A stretch of DNA of 20,052 bases. It comes from Actinomycetota bacterium. GTDB lineage: Bacteria > Actinomycetota > Acidimicrobiia > Acidimicrobiales > Microtrichaceae. The DNA is taken from assembly GCA_005777415.1 (NCBI GenBank), contig SXMI01000199.1, positions 1-20,052 on the forward strand. The letters run 5' to 3'. The position numbers and the translations under genes were made by a program. Positions 1 through 7,916 of the stretch are shown here, one piece after another; position 1 is the stretch's first letter; every line of letters starts with the position of its first letter. A model generated the notes under the pieces. The model was given only the letters and a program-made list of their open reading frames with translations, was not told where the DNA came from and ran no database searches.

Positions 1-999
1 GTCGGCAAGACGACGACCACGGACCTGCTGGCGTCGGTCCTGGCCCAGCGGTTCCCCACGGCGGCCTCCGAGCGCTCGTTCAACAACGAGCTGGGGGTGC
101 CGCTGACGCTCGCCAACGCTCCGGACGGGACGCAGGCCGTGGTCGTGGAGATGGGGGCCCGGGGGCACGGCCACATCCGGCTGCTCTGCGACCTGGCCCG
201 CCCGACCGTGGCGGTGGTGACGCTCGTGGCCGCCGTCCACTCCGAGTTCATGGGCGGTGTGGACCGGATCGCCGTGGCCAAGCGGGAGCTCGTCGAGGCG
301 CTGCCCGCCGATGGGGTGGCGGTCCTGAACGCCGACGACGAACGGGTGGCGGCCATGGCCGCGTCCACGGGTGCCCGGGTCCTGACGTTCTCGGCGTCCG
401 GCCGTCCCGGCGCCGACGTCCGGGCCGAGGAGGTCACCGTGGGCCCGGACCTGTGCGCCTCGTTCGTCCTCTGCCGGGGCGACGAGCGCACCCCGGTCCG
501 CCTCGGCGTCCGTGGCGAGCACAACGTCGCCAACGCGCTCGCCGCGGCGACGGCGGCGTTCGCACTGGGGGTGAGCCCGGACGAAGTGGCAGCGGGACTG
601 GCCGGCCCGGAGCTGTCGCCGTGGCGCATGGAGCTCGACCGCAGCCCCGCCGGCGCCCTGGTCCTCAACGACGCCTACAACGCCAACCCGACGTCCATGG
701 TGGCGGCACTCCGGGCGCTGGCGGCCCTGGACGCCCGCCGTCGCTTCGCCGTGCTCGGCCACATGGCCGAACTGGGCGCCGACGAGGCGGCCGAGCACCG
801 GCGCGTGGCCGTGGTCGCCGCCGAGCTGGGCATCGAACTGGTGGCGGTCCGGACCGACCTCTACGGCGTGGACCCCGTGGCGTCGACCGACGAGGTGCTC
901 GACGTGCTCGGGACGGTCGGCGACGACGACGCCGTGCTCGTGAAGGCGAGCCGGAGCGCCGGGCTGGAACAGGTCGCCGCCGCGCTGCTCGAGCGCTGA
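1..999 (+). CDS. murF: UDP-N-acetylmuramoyl-tripeptide--D-alanyl-D-alanine ligase, 5'-truncated
   Basis: This is the last cytoplasmic Mur ligase. It joins D-Ala-D-Ala to UDP-MurNAc-tripeptide using ATP, in peptidoglycan precursor synthesis. The frame is open from base 1, so the gene starts before the window. The first visible residues, VGKTTTT, are the tail of the ATP-binding P-loop. They are followed by FNNELGVPLTLA, typical of MurF, then EMGARGHGHI, NADDERV, the central-domain RGEHNVANALAA and the C-terminal NDAYNANPTSMVAAL and LGHMAELG. About 332 residues are present, so roughly 100-130 N-terminal residues are missing compared with usual MurF length. The stop is TGA at 997-999. The gene runs convergently into the MFS exporter with only 16 bases between the stops and no obvious terminator. 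Identification is firm from the motifs. Confidence 0.95.
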   Translation, partial: VGKTTTTDLLASVLAQRFPTAASERSFNNELGVPLTLANAPDGTQAVVVEMGARGHGHIRLLCDLARPTVAVVTLVAAVHSEFMGGVDRIAVAKRELVEALPADGVAVLNADDERVAAMAASTGARVLTFSASGRPGADVRAEEVTVGPDLCASFVLCRGDERTPVRLGVRGEHNVANALAAATAAFALGVSPDEVAAGLAGPELSPWRMELDRSPAGALVLNDAYNANPTSMVAALRALAALDARRRFAVLGHMAELGADEAAEHRRVAVVAAELGIELVAVRTDLYGVDPVASTDEVLDVLGTVGDDDAVLVKASRSAGLEQVAAALLER

Positions 1000-1015
1000 G
1001 ATCCGGTCGTGACGT

Positions 1016-2323
1016 TCAGGCGGGGGCGATCGCGTCGCCGTCGGCTGCGTCGGGCCCGGGTGCTCGGACGGTGAGGGCCAGCACGCCGGCGACGAGGGCG
1101 CCGAACAGCAGCACCCACACGATGCCGACGGCATCGATCGTCGGACCGGCGAGCAGTCCCCCGAGCGGCACCAGCCCGGCCCAGCCCATCATCCAGAGCC
1201 CCATCACCCGCCCCCGCACCCGGTCGTCGACCCGGAGCTGCAGGATGGTCGACAGCGCCGTGACCACGATGAAGTACGACGCACCGGTGACGAACACCGC
1301 CACGAAGGCCACCGGCGGCGAGGTGGTCGTGGCGAAGGCGGCGAGCGCCACGGCGAACGTGCCCAGTGCGGCGCGCGTGAGCGTCCACCGGCTGATGTCC
1401 ACGAGCAGCGATCCGGTCGCCAGGGCGCCGAGGGCGGCGCCCACGGCGAAGGTCGCGAACAGTGCGGTGTAGCCGATCTCGTCGATGCGGAGTCGCTGCT
1501 CGGCGACGAGCGGCATCTGGTAGATGAAGACCAGCGAGCAGAACGAGTACACCGAGATGGTGACGAGCACCCGGGTCAGGACCGGGTCCTTCGCCGCCGT
1601 GTGGAACCCGTCCCGCAGTTGCTGCAGCGGTGAGTCCCCGCGGATTCCCTTGGGTGAGAAGTCGGCCCGTACGGTCGCAACCGCCCAGACGGCGACCAGG
1701 TAGGTCGCGGCGTTGATGGCGAACACGAGCGACGGTCCACCGAGCGCCGCGAACGCCCCGCCGAGCAGCGGCCCGGCCACCCGGCTCCCGTTCATGGCGG
1801 CGGAGTTGAGCGCCACGGCCCCCTGCAGGTCCCGCCGGCCGACGAGGGACGGCAGCATGGCGCTGATCGACGGCGCATAGATCGCGGCGCCGGTCCCGAT
1901 GGCGGCGACGAGCACGACGATGAGGAACTTGTTGGGGCTCTCGTCGAGCGCCACGACGGCCAGGGCGAGGCTGAGCACCAGCTGGGAGAGGGCGATGGAG
2001 ACCAGCACCACCCGGCGGTCGAACCGATCGGCGATCGCTCCGCCGACGGGGGAGAAGAGGAGCATGGGACCGAGCTGGGCGAAGGCGACCAGGCCGATGA
2101 ACCAGGCGGCCCCGGTCAGCTCGTAGGCCAGGATCCCCAGGACGATGTTCTGCATCCAGGTGCCGACGTTGGAGGCCAGCTGGCCGATCCAGACCCGTCG
2201 GAAGGGTTGGTGACGGAGGGCGGCCGTGACGGTTCCCCGAGTCTCGACCGGCGTTCCGGGATCGACGCCCGAACCCGACACCGCTTCGGGTGTCGAATGG
2301 TTCGAAGTACGAAGGAATGCCAC
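1016..2323 (-). CDS. MFS exporter, enterobactin-exporter/MFS_3-like
   Basis: A 435-residue major facilitator protein with about 12 hydrophobic segments. The N-terminal half has a motif-A-like loop between helices 2 and 3 (GGAIADRFDRRVVL) after the helix-1 region RRVWIGQLASNVGTWMQNI. That combination is typical of the EntS/DUF894 branch, which exports siderophores, drugs or other small molecules. The substrate cannot be read from sequence. I chose the GTG at 2323 because TACCTT (2330-2335) lies exactly six bases upstream, the spacing expected of a leaderless transcript. An in-frame GTG at 2281 is the alternative. The frame stays open upstream to about 3016, but that part lies antisense to the J-domain gene and looks non-coding. 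It is divergent from the J-domain gene, with 108 bases between the starts. Confidence 0.85.
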   Translation of the reverse strand: MAFLRTSNHSTPEAVSGSGVDPGTPVETRGTVTAALRHQPFRRVWIGQLASNVGTWMQNIVLGILAYELTGAAWFIGLVAFAQLGPMLLFSPVGGAIADRFDRRVVLVSIALSQLVLSLALAVVALDESPNKFLIVVLVAAIGTGAAIYAPSISAMLPSLVGRRDLQGAVALNSAAMNGSRVAGPLLGGAFAALGGPSLVFAINAATYLVAVWAVATVRADFSPKGIRGDSPLQQLRDGFHTAAKDPVLTRVLVTISVYSFCSLVFIYQMPLVAEQRLRIDEIGYTALFATFAVGAALGALATGSLLVDISRWTLTRAALGTFAVALAAFATTTSPPVAFVAVFVTGASYFIVVTALSTILQLRVDDRVRGRVMGLWMMGWAGLVPLGGLLAGPTIDAVGIVWVLLFGALVAGVLALTVRAPGPDAADGDAIAPA

Positions 2324-2329
2324 GTGGGA

Positions 2330-2335
2330 AAGGTA
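2330..2335 (-). promoter_or_regulatory. -10 box TACCTT for the MFS gene, leaderless
   Basis: TACCTT on the minus strand fits TANNNT and is followed by exactly six bases and then GTG at 2323. The predicted transcription start therefore coincides with the start codon. No purine-rich Shine-Dalgarno sequence precedes this GTG. No clear -35 is visible. Confidence 0.6.
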
Positions 2336-2419
2336 GCGCGATGGAGCGGTCGACACCCGTCGTCCCCGGGGGTCCCGACAGACGTCACACCTGCGTCCGC
2401 CTCGCCGGACGGGCGACCG

Positions 2420-2425
2420 TAGGCT
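2420..2425 (+). promoter_or_regulatory. -10 box TAGGCT for the J-domain gene, leaderless
   Basis: TAGGCT is followed by six bases (GCCGAT) and then GTG at 2432, the first codon of the J-domain protein. With no Shine-Dalgarno in between, a leaderless transcript is the simplest reading. It forms a divergent promoter pair with the box at 2330-2335. Confidence 0.6.
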
Positions 2426-2431
2426 GCCGAT

Positions 2432-3151
2432 GTGGCCGGACGGACGCACTACGAGGTTCTGGGTGTGCCGCCGAGCGCATCGCCGGAGCGGATCCGCGCT
2501 GCGCACCGCCAGCTCGCCCAGTTGCTCCATCCCGACCGCCAGGGGACGGCGTCCTCGGCGGAGCGCCAGCTCGCCGAGCGTCGGATGCGAGAGGTGAACG
2601 CAGCGTGGACGGTGCTGTCGGACCCGGGCCGTCGCCGGGACTACGACCGGACGCTCCGACCCCCGTCGGCGCCGGGTCCGGGCGCCGGGCAATCGGGTGC
2701 GGGTCGGGGTGCACCGCAGTCGGGTCCGGAGATCGACGATCCGGACGAGTACTGGGCCCGGCGTCGGGCGGGGGAGGTCGACCCCGACGAGGTCCCCATG
2801 GGGGCGGCCTCCTTCTGGCTGCTCCGCCGCGGACCGATCGTGGCGGCACTCGTCGTGGCTGCGATTCTCTTCGTCGGGACCGCACTGGCCGGGGGGCGGG
2901 GGGCGACGCGCTCCGACGCCGCCGAGGACCGGCCCCCGCCTCTGGCGCCTGACTCCGAGTGCGTGACCCGACAGTCCGACGGGAGCCTGCGGACGGTGGA
3001 CTGCATCGAGCCGCACCAGGCGGTGATCCAGCTGGCTGGAGTCAGCTCGCCGGTCGCCTGCAAGGAGGGCGAGGAGTTCGCACGCCTGAACACGAACGAG
3101 GGTGTGTGCCTCCGAACGCTCGACGGTTGGGTGCCGGACGGCGGGTCCTGA
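2432..3151 (+). CDS. Membrane-anchored J-domain (DnaJ-like) protein with extracytoplasmic Cys domain
   Basis: A 239-residue protein. Residues 5-75 form a J domain (HYEVLGVPPSAS, the HPD triad at 33-35, then ending AWTVLSDPGRRRDYD), so it should stimulate ATP hydrolysis by an Hsp70 (DnaK) in the cytoplasm. A Pro/Gly-rich linker (78-105) and an acidic stretch follow, then one transmembrane helix at about 134-154. The C-terminal 80 residues contain four cysteines (177, 191, 210, 226) and the phrase VDCIEPHQAVI. That phrase resembles the C-x-x-PH pattern of actinobacterial Septum_form-type exported domains; this is a weak resemblance. There is no Gly/Phe or zinc-finger region, so this is not a canonical DnaJ. 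The GTG start is supported by the leaderless -10 at 2420-2425. It is convergent with the PP-loop gene, 24 bases apart. Confidence 0.85.
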   Translation: MAGRTHYEVLGVPPSASPERIRAAHRQLAQLLHPDRQGTASSAERQLAERRMREVNAAWTVLSDPGRRRDYDRTLRPPSAPGPGAGQSGAGRGAPQSGPEIDDPDEYWARRRAGEVDPDEVPMGAASFWLLRRGPIVAALVVAAILFVGTALAGGRGATRSDAAEDRPPPLAPDSECVTRQSDGSLRTVDCIEPHQAVIQLAGVSSPVACKEGEEFARLNTNEGVCLRTLDGWVPDGGS

Positions 3152-3175
3152 GCGTCGAGCGGTGCAGTCGGGGGA

Positions 3176-4468
3176 TCAGTCGGCCCTCGGTCGGGCCCGG
3201 GCCAGGACGAGGGGTTCCTCGGCGTCCGGTGAGATCGGCCGGTCGGGCCGTCCCCGTTGCAGGAGCGACAGCATCTCGGTGTGGTGTCGCCATTCGAAGC
3301 CACGCTCCGGGTCCTTCCAGCTGGGTGCGGGGTCGGTCCGCCGGCCCCGCAGGAACTCCCACCACTGGAGCGCCCGCTCACGCGGGCCGGGTCGCGCCGC
3401 CCGGTGGAGCGCTTCCAGGATCGCGAGCCGTGTCGAACCCCGTTCGCCGTCGCTGCCGAGCGCCCGTGCGGCCGCCACCCAGTGCTGACGTGACTGCACC
3501 GGTGCGGGTCGGAGCCTCCTGATCTCCTCGAGCGGGATCCGGTCCGGGAAGCCGGTGGCCAGGCGCAGGGCATCGGCCGCCTGCAGGGCGCACATGGTCA
3601 GCAGGCACTTGCCGCACCGGCCGCAGTTGTCGGGTCGATCCTCGGCCCAACAGACCTTGAGGTGGGGGAGCAGGTCGGGTCGGTCACGGGCGAGCATCCA
3701 GACCTTGCCGACACGGTCCAGCGACACGCTGTCGTGCGAGATCGTCACGGACCCGCTCGAGAGGTGGGGCTCCAGCACCGGGCTGGAGCCGAACGGAACG
3801 ATCTCGTCGACCGCCTGGGTGGACGGGATCACGACCCGGCCGAACAGCCCATCGGTGGCGAGCGCCAGCGCGGCCAGTGCGGCACCGTGGGCATCGGCCC
3901 AGTCGCAGCGGCCATCGGTGAGCAGTCGCACGTTGGTGCGTGGGACGACCACGGGGAGGCCGACCAGCTCCCCGACGTGCCGGGCGAGTCGGACCTCCTC
4001 GGCCAGGGTGGCCGGCGAGTGGACCGGCTCCAGGCCGACCACGTGCACCAGATGGGTGAGGGCGGTGCCCGGTGGTCGCTCGACCACGGCGCTCACCATG
4101 GAGTCGGCACCGCGGGAGAAGCAGCACCCCGTGCCCTCACCCGGTGGCCGGTCGTCGGCGGGACCGGTGGTCGTCACGACGGGAGGTCGGAGCCGGTGGT
4201 CCCAGCGGGCGAAGGCGGTGACGACCTCGCGGCACCCGGCCAGGGTCGCCGCCGACACCGGCGCGTCGACGTGCAGGTCCTCCCCGCCGAGCATGGCGGG
4301 CAAGAGGGTCGCCGCCAGGAACGCAGCGGCGTCACCGGTGTGCAGCGTCGCACCGTCGATCTGGGGGACGAGGAACTCGAGCATCAGCTCCCCGGAGCGT
4401 CCCGACACGCGTGCGGTGCGCAACCAGCCGTCGTCGGTCTCGGTGACGCTGATCCGGTCGACGATCAC
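3176..4468 (-). CDS. QueC-like PP-loop ATPase, paralogue 1 (function unknown)
   Basis: A 430-residue protein of the N-type ATP pyrophosphatase (PP-loop) superfamily. CCFSRGADSM (SRGADS at 118-123) replaces the usual SGGxDS adenylation loop. C273, C282, C285 and C288 form C-x8-C-x2-C-x2-C, the spacing of the zinc site in QueC. Family knowledge says such enzymes adenylate a carboxylate or carbonyl and pass it to a nucleophile; the substrate here is unknown. Also shared with the paralogue at 8925-10667 are GGEDLHVDAPV (61-71), DW followed by a Cys-side HGA motif (189-196) and RVGKV before the cysteines. The last 130 residues are Arg-rich with no recognised domain. The start is GTG at 4468, overlapping the GNAT stop as GTGA, so the two are probably translationally coupled. 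True queuosine synthesis is unlikely: no other queuosine gene is present and the neighbours are glycan genes. Confidence 0.8.
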   Translation of the reverse strand: MIVDRISVTETDDGWLRTARVSGRSGELMLEFLVPQIDGATLHTGDAAAFLAATLLPAMLGGEDLHVDAPVSAATLAGCREVVTAFARWDHRLRPPVVTTTGPADDRPPGEGTGCCFSRGADSMVSAVVERPPGTALTHLVHVVGLEPVHSPATLAEEVRLARHVGELVGLPVVVPRTNVRLLTDGRCDWADAHGAALAALALATDGLFGRVVIPSTQAVDEIVPFGSSPVLEPHLSSGSVTISHDSVSLDRVGKVWMLARDRPDLLPHLKVCWAEDRPDNCGRCGKCLLTMCALQAADALRLATGFPDRIPLEEIRRLRPAPVQSRQHWVAAARALGSDGERGSTRLAILEALHRAARPGPRERALQWWEFLRGRRTDPAPSWKDPERGFEWRHHTEMLSLLQRGRPDRPISPDAEEPLVLARARPRAD

Positions 4469-5460
4469 GACGTGAACCCGTCGGGCCAGCCGCGGCCGTC
4501 ACGCGCCGGCCGGGACAGCTCCAGGACGACGTCGTGGCCATCGGCCCAGTAGTGCTTGTAACCCTCGTCGCCGCGCAGCAGCTCGAAGGTGCTCGGGCCA
4601 CCGGGGCGGGTCGACCGGGCGAACTCCGTCCGGATCGTGTCCGCCAGCAGTGCCCGTCCGACGGAGAGTTCGCCGAACGCCGGGTCCCAACCGGCCTGGT
4701 AGTAGCTGACCGTGGTCCCGTGGCGCCGCAGCAGGATCGCTGCGGCCGGATCGCCGTGGACGTGGAGCGTCCGGATGGTCGCTCCGGCCGTGGTGGCCAG
4801 CGCACCCAGGGCGCGGCGCAGGAAGGTGCCGAGCCGGTCGCGGAACAGTCCGTGATCCGGACCGAATCGCAGCTCGTGCAGTCGGGCGAGCTGGTCGAAC
4901 GCGGCGTCCACCTCCAGCGGCGTCGTGTGCTCGGTCACCTCGACGTCGGGCCGGTCGAGCAGGTTCGCCGCCGCGCCGGCGATGCGACGGCGACGGCGTG
5001 CGGCCGGACCGGACAGGTAGTCCTCCCAGCCTCGGTCGAGTCGGATGGTCGGGCACGGGACATCGAGCACGGCTCCCGACGGGTCGGCGTGACGGAACGC
5101 CGGGTCGAGCCCGTCGGTGCGGAACGGTGCATGGTCGGGCACCAGGTGGTCGAGCGTGTCGGCGAGCCGATCCGCCACGAGCGGGGTGTCGGCATCGGCG
5201 TGCAGCGGACCGGTCCGGTCGCTGATCGGGTCGCCGACGAGCCGCGCGAGATGTCGCTCCGGGTCGACGACGACACCGACGATGCCGGTCAGCCGCTGGC
5301 CGTCGCGCAGCGCCGCGATCCGGACGTCACGCCCGGCTCCGAGGATGTCGACCGCAGTCGTCCACCAGGCCGGCGTCGTGAAGACCGAACGGACCCACTC
5401 GGGATGCTCGGCGAGCAGGCGGGCCGCCTCGGATGCGTCGAGCAGTTCCACGGTCGGCAC
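4465..5460 (-). CDS. GNAT acyltransferase, CelD/FemAB-like (Acetyltransf_6 type)
   Basis: A 331-residue protein with the hallmarks of the BioF2/CelD GNAT family: a basic LSGPAARRRRRIAG segment at 149-163, VSYYQAGWDPAFGELSVG at 251-268 and the C-terminal FELLRGDEGYKHYW at 292-305. Members of this family often sit in exopolysaccharide or cell-wall clusters and transfer acyl or aminoacyl groups to sugars or polymers. The exact donor and acceptor here are unknown. I chose GTG at 5460 because TACCAT (5467-5472) is exactly six bases upstream. The longer in-frame reading from 5541 would overlap the preceding glycosyltransferase by 14 bases and add a Pro/Arg-rich tail with no family resemblance. Its stop overlaps the start of the PP-loop gene. 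It has its own promoter but may also receive read-through from the glycosyltransferases. Confidence 0.85.
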   Translation of the reverse strand: MPTVELLDASEAARLLAEHPEWVRSVFTTPAWWTTAVDILGAGRDVRIAALRDGQRLTGIVGVVVDPERHLARLVGDPISDRTGPLHADADTPLVADRLADTLDHLVPDHAPFRTDGLDPAFRHADPSGAVLDVPCPTIRLDRGWEDYLSGPAARRRRRIAGAAANLLDRPDVEVTEHTTPLEVDAAFDQLARLHELRFGPDHGLFRDRLGTFLRRALGALATTAGATIRTLHVHGDPAAAILLRRHGTTVSYYQAGWDPAFGELSVGRALLADTIRTEFARSTRPGGPSTFELLRGDEGYKHYWADGHDVVLELSRPARDGRGWPDGFTS

Positions 5461-5466
5461 CGTCGG

Positions 5467-5472
5467 ATGGTA
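5467..5472 (-). promoter_or_regulatory. -10 box TACCAT for the GNAT/PP-loop pair, leaderless
   Basis: TACCAT on the minus strand, six bases (CCGACG), then GTG at 5460. It lies in the 67-base gap after the glycosyltransferase stop at 5528, so it would be an internal promoter giving the GNAT and PP-loop genes separate expression. It is also the main reason for choosing the shorter GNAT start. Confidence 0.6.
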
Positions 5473-5527
5473 GCGATCAGCGGTCCGCCCGGGGCCCGGC
5501 CGCCGAACGGGCCCAGGTCGGTCCGGC

Positions 5528-6631
5528 TCAGGGAGTGCCACCTAGCCCGCGCAGCACCGCAGCTGCCAGTTCGGCGGTCCGGGTGGCGTCGAAGCTCGCC
5601 GCCCGGTGCCGGGCCGCCCGGACGCGGTCCAGTTCGTCCGGCTCACCGACAGCGTCGAGCGCAGCGACCGCCTCCGAGATCGCGGCCACGAGCGCACCGG
5701 TGTCGAGCGGCTCGCAGAGCCACCCCGCCGCCCCGTTGTCGAGGAGGAACGTCGAACCCGCCGTCTGCGTCGCGACGACCGGGGTTCCGAGCGTCATCGA
5801 CTCGAGCACCGACAGGCCGAACGACTCGTGCACCGACGCATTGACCGCCACGTCGAGCGCGACCTGGAGCGGGACGGGGTCGTCGGCGTGACCGAGCAGT
5901 CGGAGCCGGTCGCCCAGGTCGCGTCGCTCCACGAGGTCCGTCAGGTGCTCCACGAGTCGACCCTCTCGACCCAGGACGGCACCGCCGGCGATGAGGAAAC
6001 GCAGGCGGTCGTCCTGGTCGCAGAGTCGGGAGGCGGCATCGATGAAGGCGGTCTGCCCCTTGTTGCGGTCGATGCGGGCGACGAGCCCCACGACGATCCG
6101 GTCGTCCCAACCGAGGGCCGTTCGGGCCGCCGCCCGTTCGCCGACCCGGGCGGCGAGCGGGGCGGTCGGGATCCCGGGCGGGACCAGGTGCACCGGGCAG
6201 TCGGCGGCGGTCCCGGGGACGAGCGAACGCTGCGCCTCGGCGACTGCCGGGGACGGGGCCAGGATCGCGGCGGTGGGCAGGTCGAGCACCTCGACCTCGG
6301 CGGGCCGGCCGTTCGGCATCAGCTCCATCCACCACGCCGCCGGCACCTCGGCGACCGCGGCGGCGTCCGCTGACGCCAGGTGGCCCCGGGCCCCGACCGA
6401 CAGCACGGCGTCGGTCGAATGGTGGCGGAGGGATCGGCCGATGGCCGTGGGGAGGTCGTGGGCGACGTCGACGGGACAGCCGACCTGCCGGAACCAGTCG
6501 ACGAGCGGGCCCGGCTCCCCGACCAGCGCCCGGGGCCGCACGCCACAGTCGGGCAGGGACCCGGCCAGGTGGGCGAGTGACCGCTCCGCTCCGCCCGCGA
6601 CGGACAGCGTGTCGACGAGGAGGACGTCCAC
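5528..6631 (-). CDS. Glycosyltransferase family 4 (GT-B fold)
   Basis: A 367-residue retaining glycosyltransferase. The N-terminal half has the GGAERSLAHLA acceptor-side motif (13-23). The C-terminal half has GLVARIDRNKGQTAFIDA (182-199), FLIAGG (212-217) and HESFGLSVLESM (268-279), which holds the E-x7-E pair (E269, E277) that binds the nucleotide sugar, followed by GTPVVATQTAG. Family knowledge predicts sugar transfer to a lipid-linked or polymer acceptor on the cytoplasmic face of the membrane; donor and acceptor are not readable. No signal peptide or membrane segment is seen. The GTG start lies five bases after the stop of the other GT4 gene, so the two are co-transcribed. The upstream bases CGACCTCC offer no clear Shine-Dalgarno, so translation may depend on coupling to the gene before it. 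Confidence 0.92.
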   Translation of the reverse strand: MDVLLVDTLSVAGGAERSLAHLAGSLPDCGVRPRALVGEPGPLVDWFRQVGCPVDVAHDLPTAIGRSLRHHSTDAVLSVGARGHLASADAAAVAEVPAAWWMELMPNGRPAEVEVLDLPTAAILAPSPAVAEAQRSLVPGTAADCPVHLVPPGIPTAPLAARVGERAAARTALGWDDRIVVGLVARIDRNKGQTAFIDAASRLCDQDDRLRFLIAGGAVLGREGRLVEHLTDLVERRDLGDRLRLLGHADDPVPLQVALDVAVNASVHESFGLSVLESMTLGTPVVATQTAGSTFLLDNGAAGWLCEPLDTGALVAAISEAVAALDAVGEPDELDRVRAARHRAASFDATRTAELAAAVLRGLGGTP

Positions 6632-6636
6632 GGGCG

Positions 6637-7785
6637 TCAGGAGGTCGCCGTGACCGGTTCCGGTTCCCGGTTGACGGCCCGGTGGGCAGCCCGGCGGGCG
6701 GCGACGGCGGACCGGAACGCCCGGGCGGTGATGCCGGCGGACCGATCCCAGGAGCGGCTGGCGATGTGGACCCGGGCGGCATGCAGGGTCGCCGCTGCCT
6801 CCATTGGGTCGTCGAGCGCTCGACGCAGGGCATCGGCCAGCGCCTCCGGGTCGCCCGGTGTCGCCCAGGTCGCGCCCCGGTCTCCGAGTGCGGCACGACT
6901 GGTCGGCAGGTCGGCGGCGACGACGGGCGTGTCGTGGGCGACCGCGAACAGCATGGAGGACGGCGTCCAGTCGACCCGTCGGGCGAGCACCGCCAGGTCG
7001 GCGATCCGGTGGTGGGTCGAGACCGTCTCCGGAGCGAGGCGACCGGGGAGCACCCGGATGTCGGGCCGGTCGAGTGAGCGGAGGAACCGACTCGTCGGTT
7101 GGTCGATCTCGCGTCCGGCGATCGCCAGCACGACCTCGGGCCGATCCAGCAGATCGAACGCGGTGACGAGCAGCGGGAGATCCTTGTCGGCCCGCAACGC
7201 TCCCTGGGCCAGGACGACCCGAACATCCGGGCGAATGCTCAGACGGGCCCGGGACTCGTCCAGGTCCCGGGGCTCGGACGTGGCCGGTACGACGAACGGC
7301 CGGTAGTCACCCAACGGTGCCGTGGCGATCGGGAGCGGGCGGTCCCGCATCGGGCCTGCCAGGTTGCCGACGAATCGAGCGGTCGGCTCGTCGTGGACGA
7401 TGGCGAGGTCGACATGAGCCAGCAGGTGGCGTTCGACCGTGGACCGGAAGGGATCGGCAGGATCGAGCAGGGCGCCGGGTTCGTGCACCGTCCACGCCAG
7501 GGTCGTGCCGGTCCGTTGCACCCGGTCCAGCCGGTCACACACCCACGTTGCGGTGTCGAGCCCTTGCGGGGCGTCATCGGCCAGTCGGTGCAGGCTCCAG
7601 TGGATGTGCAGCACGTCGGGGCGTCGGCTGGGCTCGGCCAGCCACGCATCGGACAGGTCGGCGGTGCCGATCAGGTCGACACCGTGTGATGTCAGCGACC
7701 CGTAGACCGCCCGCTGGTACGGGTTGTCGTCGGTGGTCCACGGGATCCGGGCGACCGAGAGCCGATCGCGGGAGTGGGAGCGCAC
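6637..7785 (-). CDS. Glycosyltransferase, GT4-like, first gene of the glycan operon
   Basis: A 382-residue GT-B-type glycosyltransferase. The N-terminus has IPWTTDDNPYQRAVYGSL (14-31), the VLHIHW strand (58-63) and AWTVHE (97-102), as in GT4 enzymes that act on exopolysaccharide intermediates. The C-terminal half has VVLAQGALRADKDLPLLVTA, VLAIAG and TPVVAADLPTSRAALG. The usual E-x7-E segment is degenerate: the place is taken by DWTPSSMLFAVAH without the expected glutamate pair. The enzyme may therefore bind its donor differently or be inactive. GTG at 7785 follows TACGCT (7792-7797) by six bases, so the operon appears to start here as a leaderless mRNA. The next GT4 gene begins five bases after this stop. 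Confidence 0.85.
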   Translation of the reverse strand: MRSHSRDRLSVARIPWTTDDNPYQRAVYGSLTSHGVDLIGTADLSDAWLAEPSRRPDVLHIHWSLHRLADDAPQGLDTATWVCDRLDRVQRTGTTLAWTVHEPGALLDPADPFRSTVERHLLAHVDLAIVHDEPTARFVGNLAGPMRDRPLPIATAPLGDYRPFVVPATSEPRDLDESRARLSIRPDVRVVLAQGALRADKDLPLLVTAFDLLDRPEVVLAIAGREIDQPTSRFLRSLDRPDIRVLPGRLAPETVSTHHRIADLAVLARRVDWTPSSMLFAVAHDTPVVAADLPTSRAALGDRGATWATPGDPEALADALRRALDDPMEAAATLHAARVHIASRSWDRSAGITARAFRSAVAARRAAHRAVNREPEPVTATS

Positions 7786-7791
7786 CGGGCG

Positions 7792-7797
7792 AGCGTA
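7792..7797 (-). promoter_or_regulatory. -10 box TACGCT for the glycosyltransferase operon, leaderless
   Basis: TACGCT on the minus strand, six bases (CGCCCG), then GTG at 7785. The predicted first base of the transcript is the first base of the start codon. It diverges from the tRNA-Val promoter. Confidence 0.6.
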
Positions 7798-7900
7798 CGC
7801 ACGATGCCCGTCCGGTGCCCGTTCCGGCCGCCGCGTGGCGAATCGCCGTCCCGGGCGACAGGCCCGGCCGCCGGCTTTCCGGTGCAGGGAAGGCCACGGC

Positions 7901-7906
7901 TATGGT
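7901..7906 (+). promoter_or_regulatory. -10 box TATGGT for tRNA-Val
   Basis: TATGGT lies ten bases before the first base of the mature tRNA. This gives a predicted start near 7913 and a 5' leader of about four bases for RNase P removal. I could not assign a convincing -35. Confidence 0.5.
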
Positions 7907-7916
7907 GAACGCATCC

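Noticed and set aside
2324..3016. N-terminal extension of the MFS exporter to 3016
   Set aside because: The extra 231 codons are Arg/Pro-rich and antisense to the J-domain gene. The leaderless -10 at 2330-2335 supports GTG 2323.
3176..4468. Calling either PP-loop protein queC or an asparagine synthetase
   Set aside because: There is no N-terminal glutaminase domain, the ATP loop is SRGxDS, and no other queuosine gene is nearby. The Cys spacing resembles QueC, but the context argues against that substrate.
5461..5541. Longer GNAT start at GTG 5541
   Set aside because: It would add 27 Pro/Arg-rich residues without family support and overlap the preceding gene. TACCAT six bases before GTG 5460 favours the shorter form.
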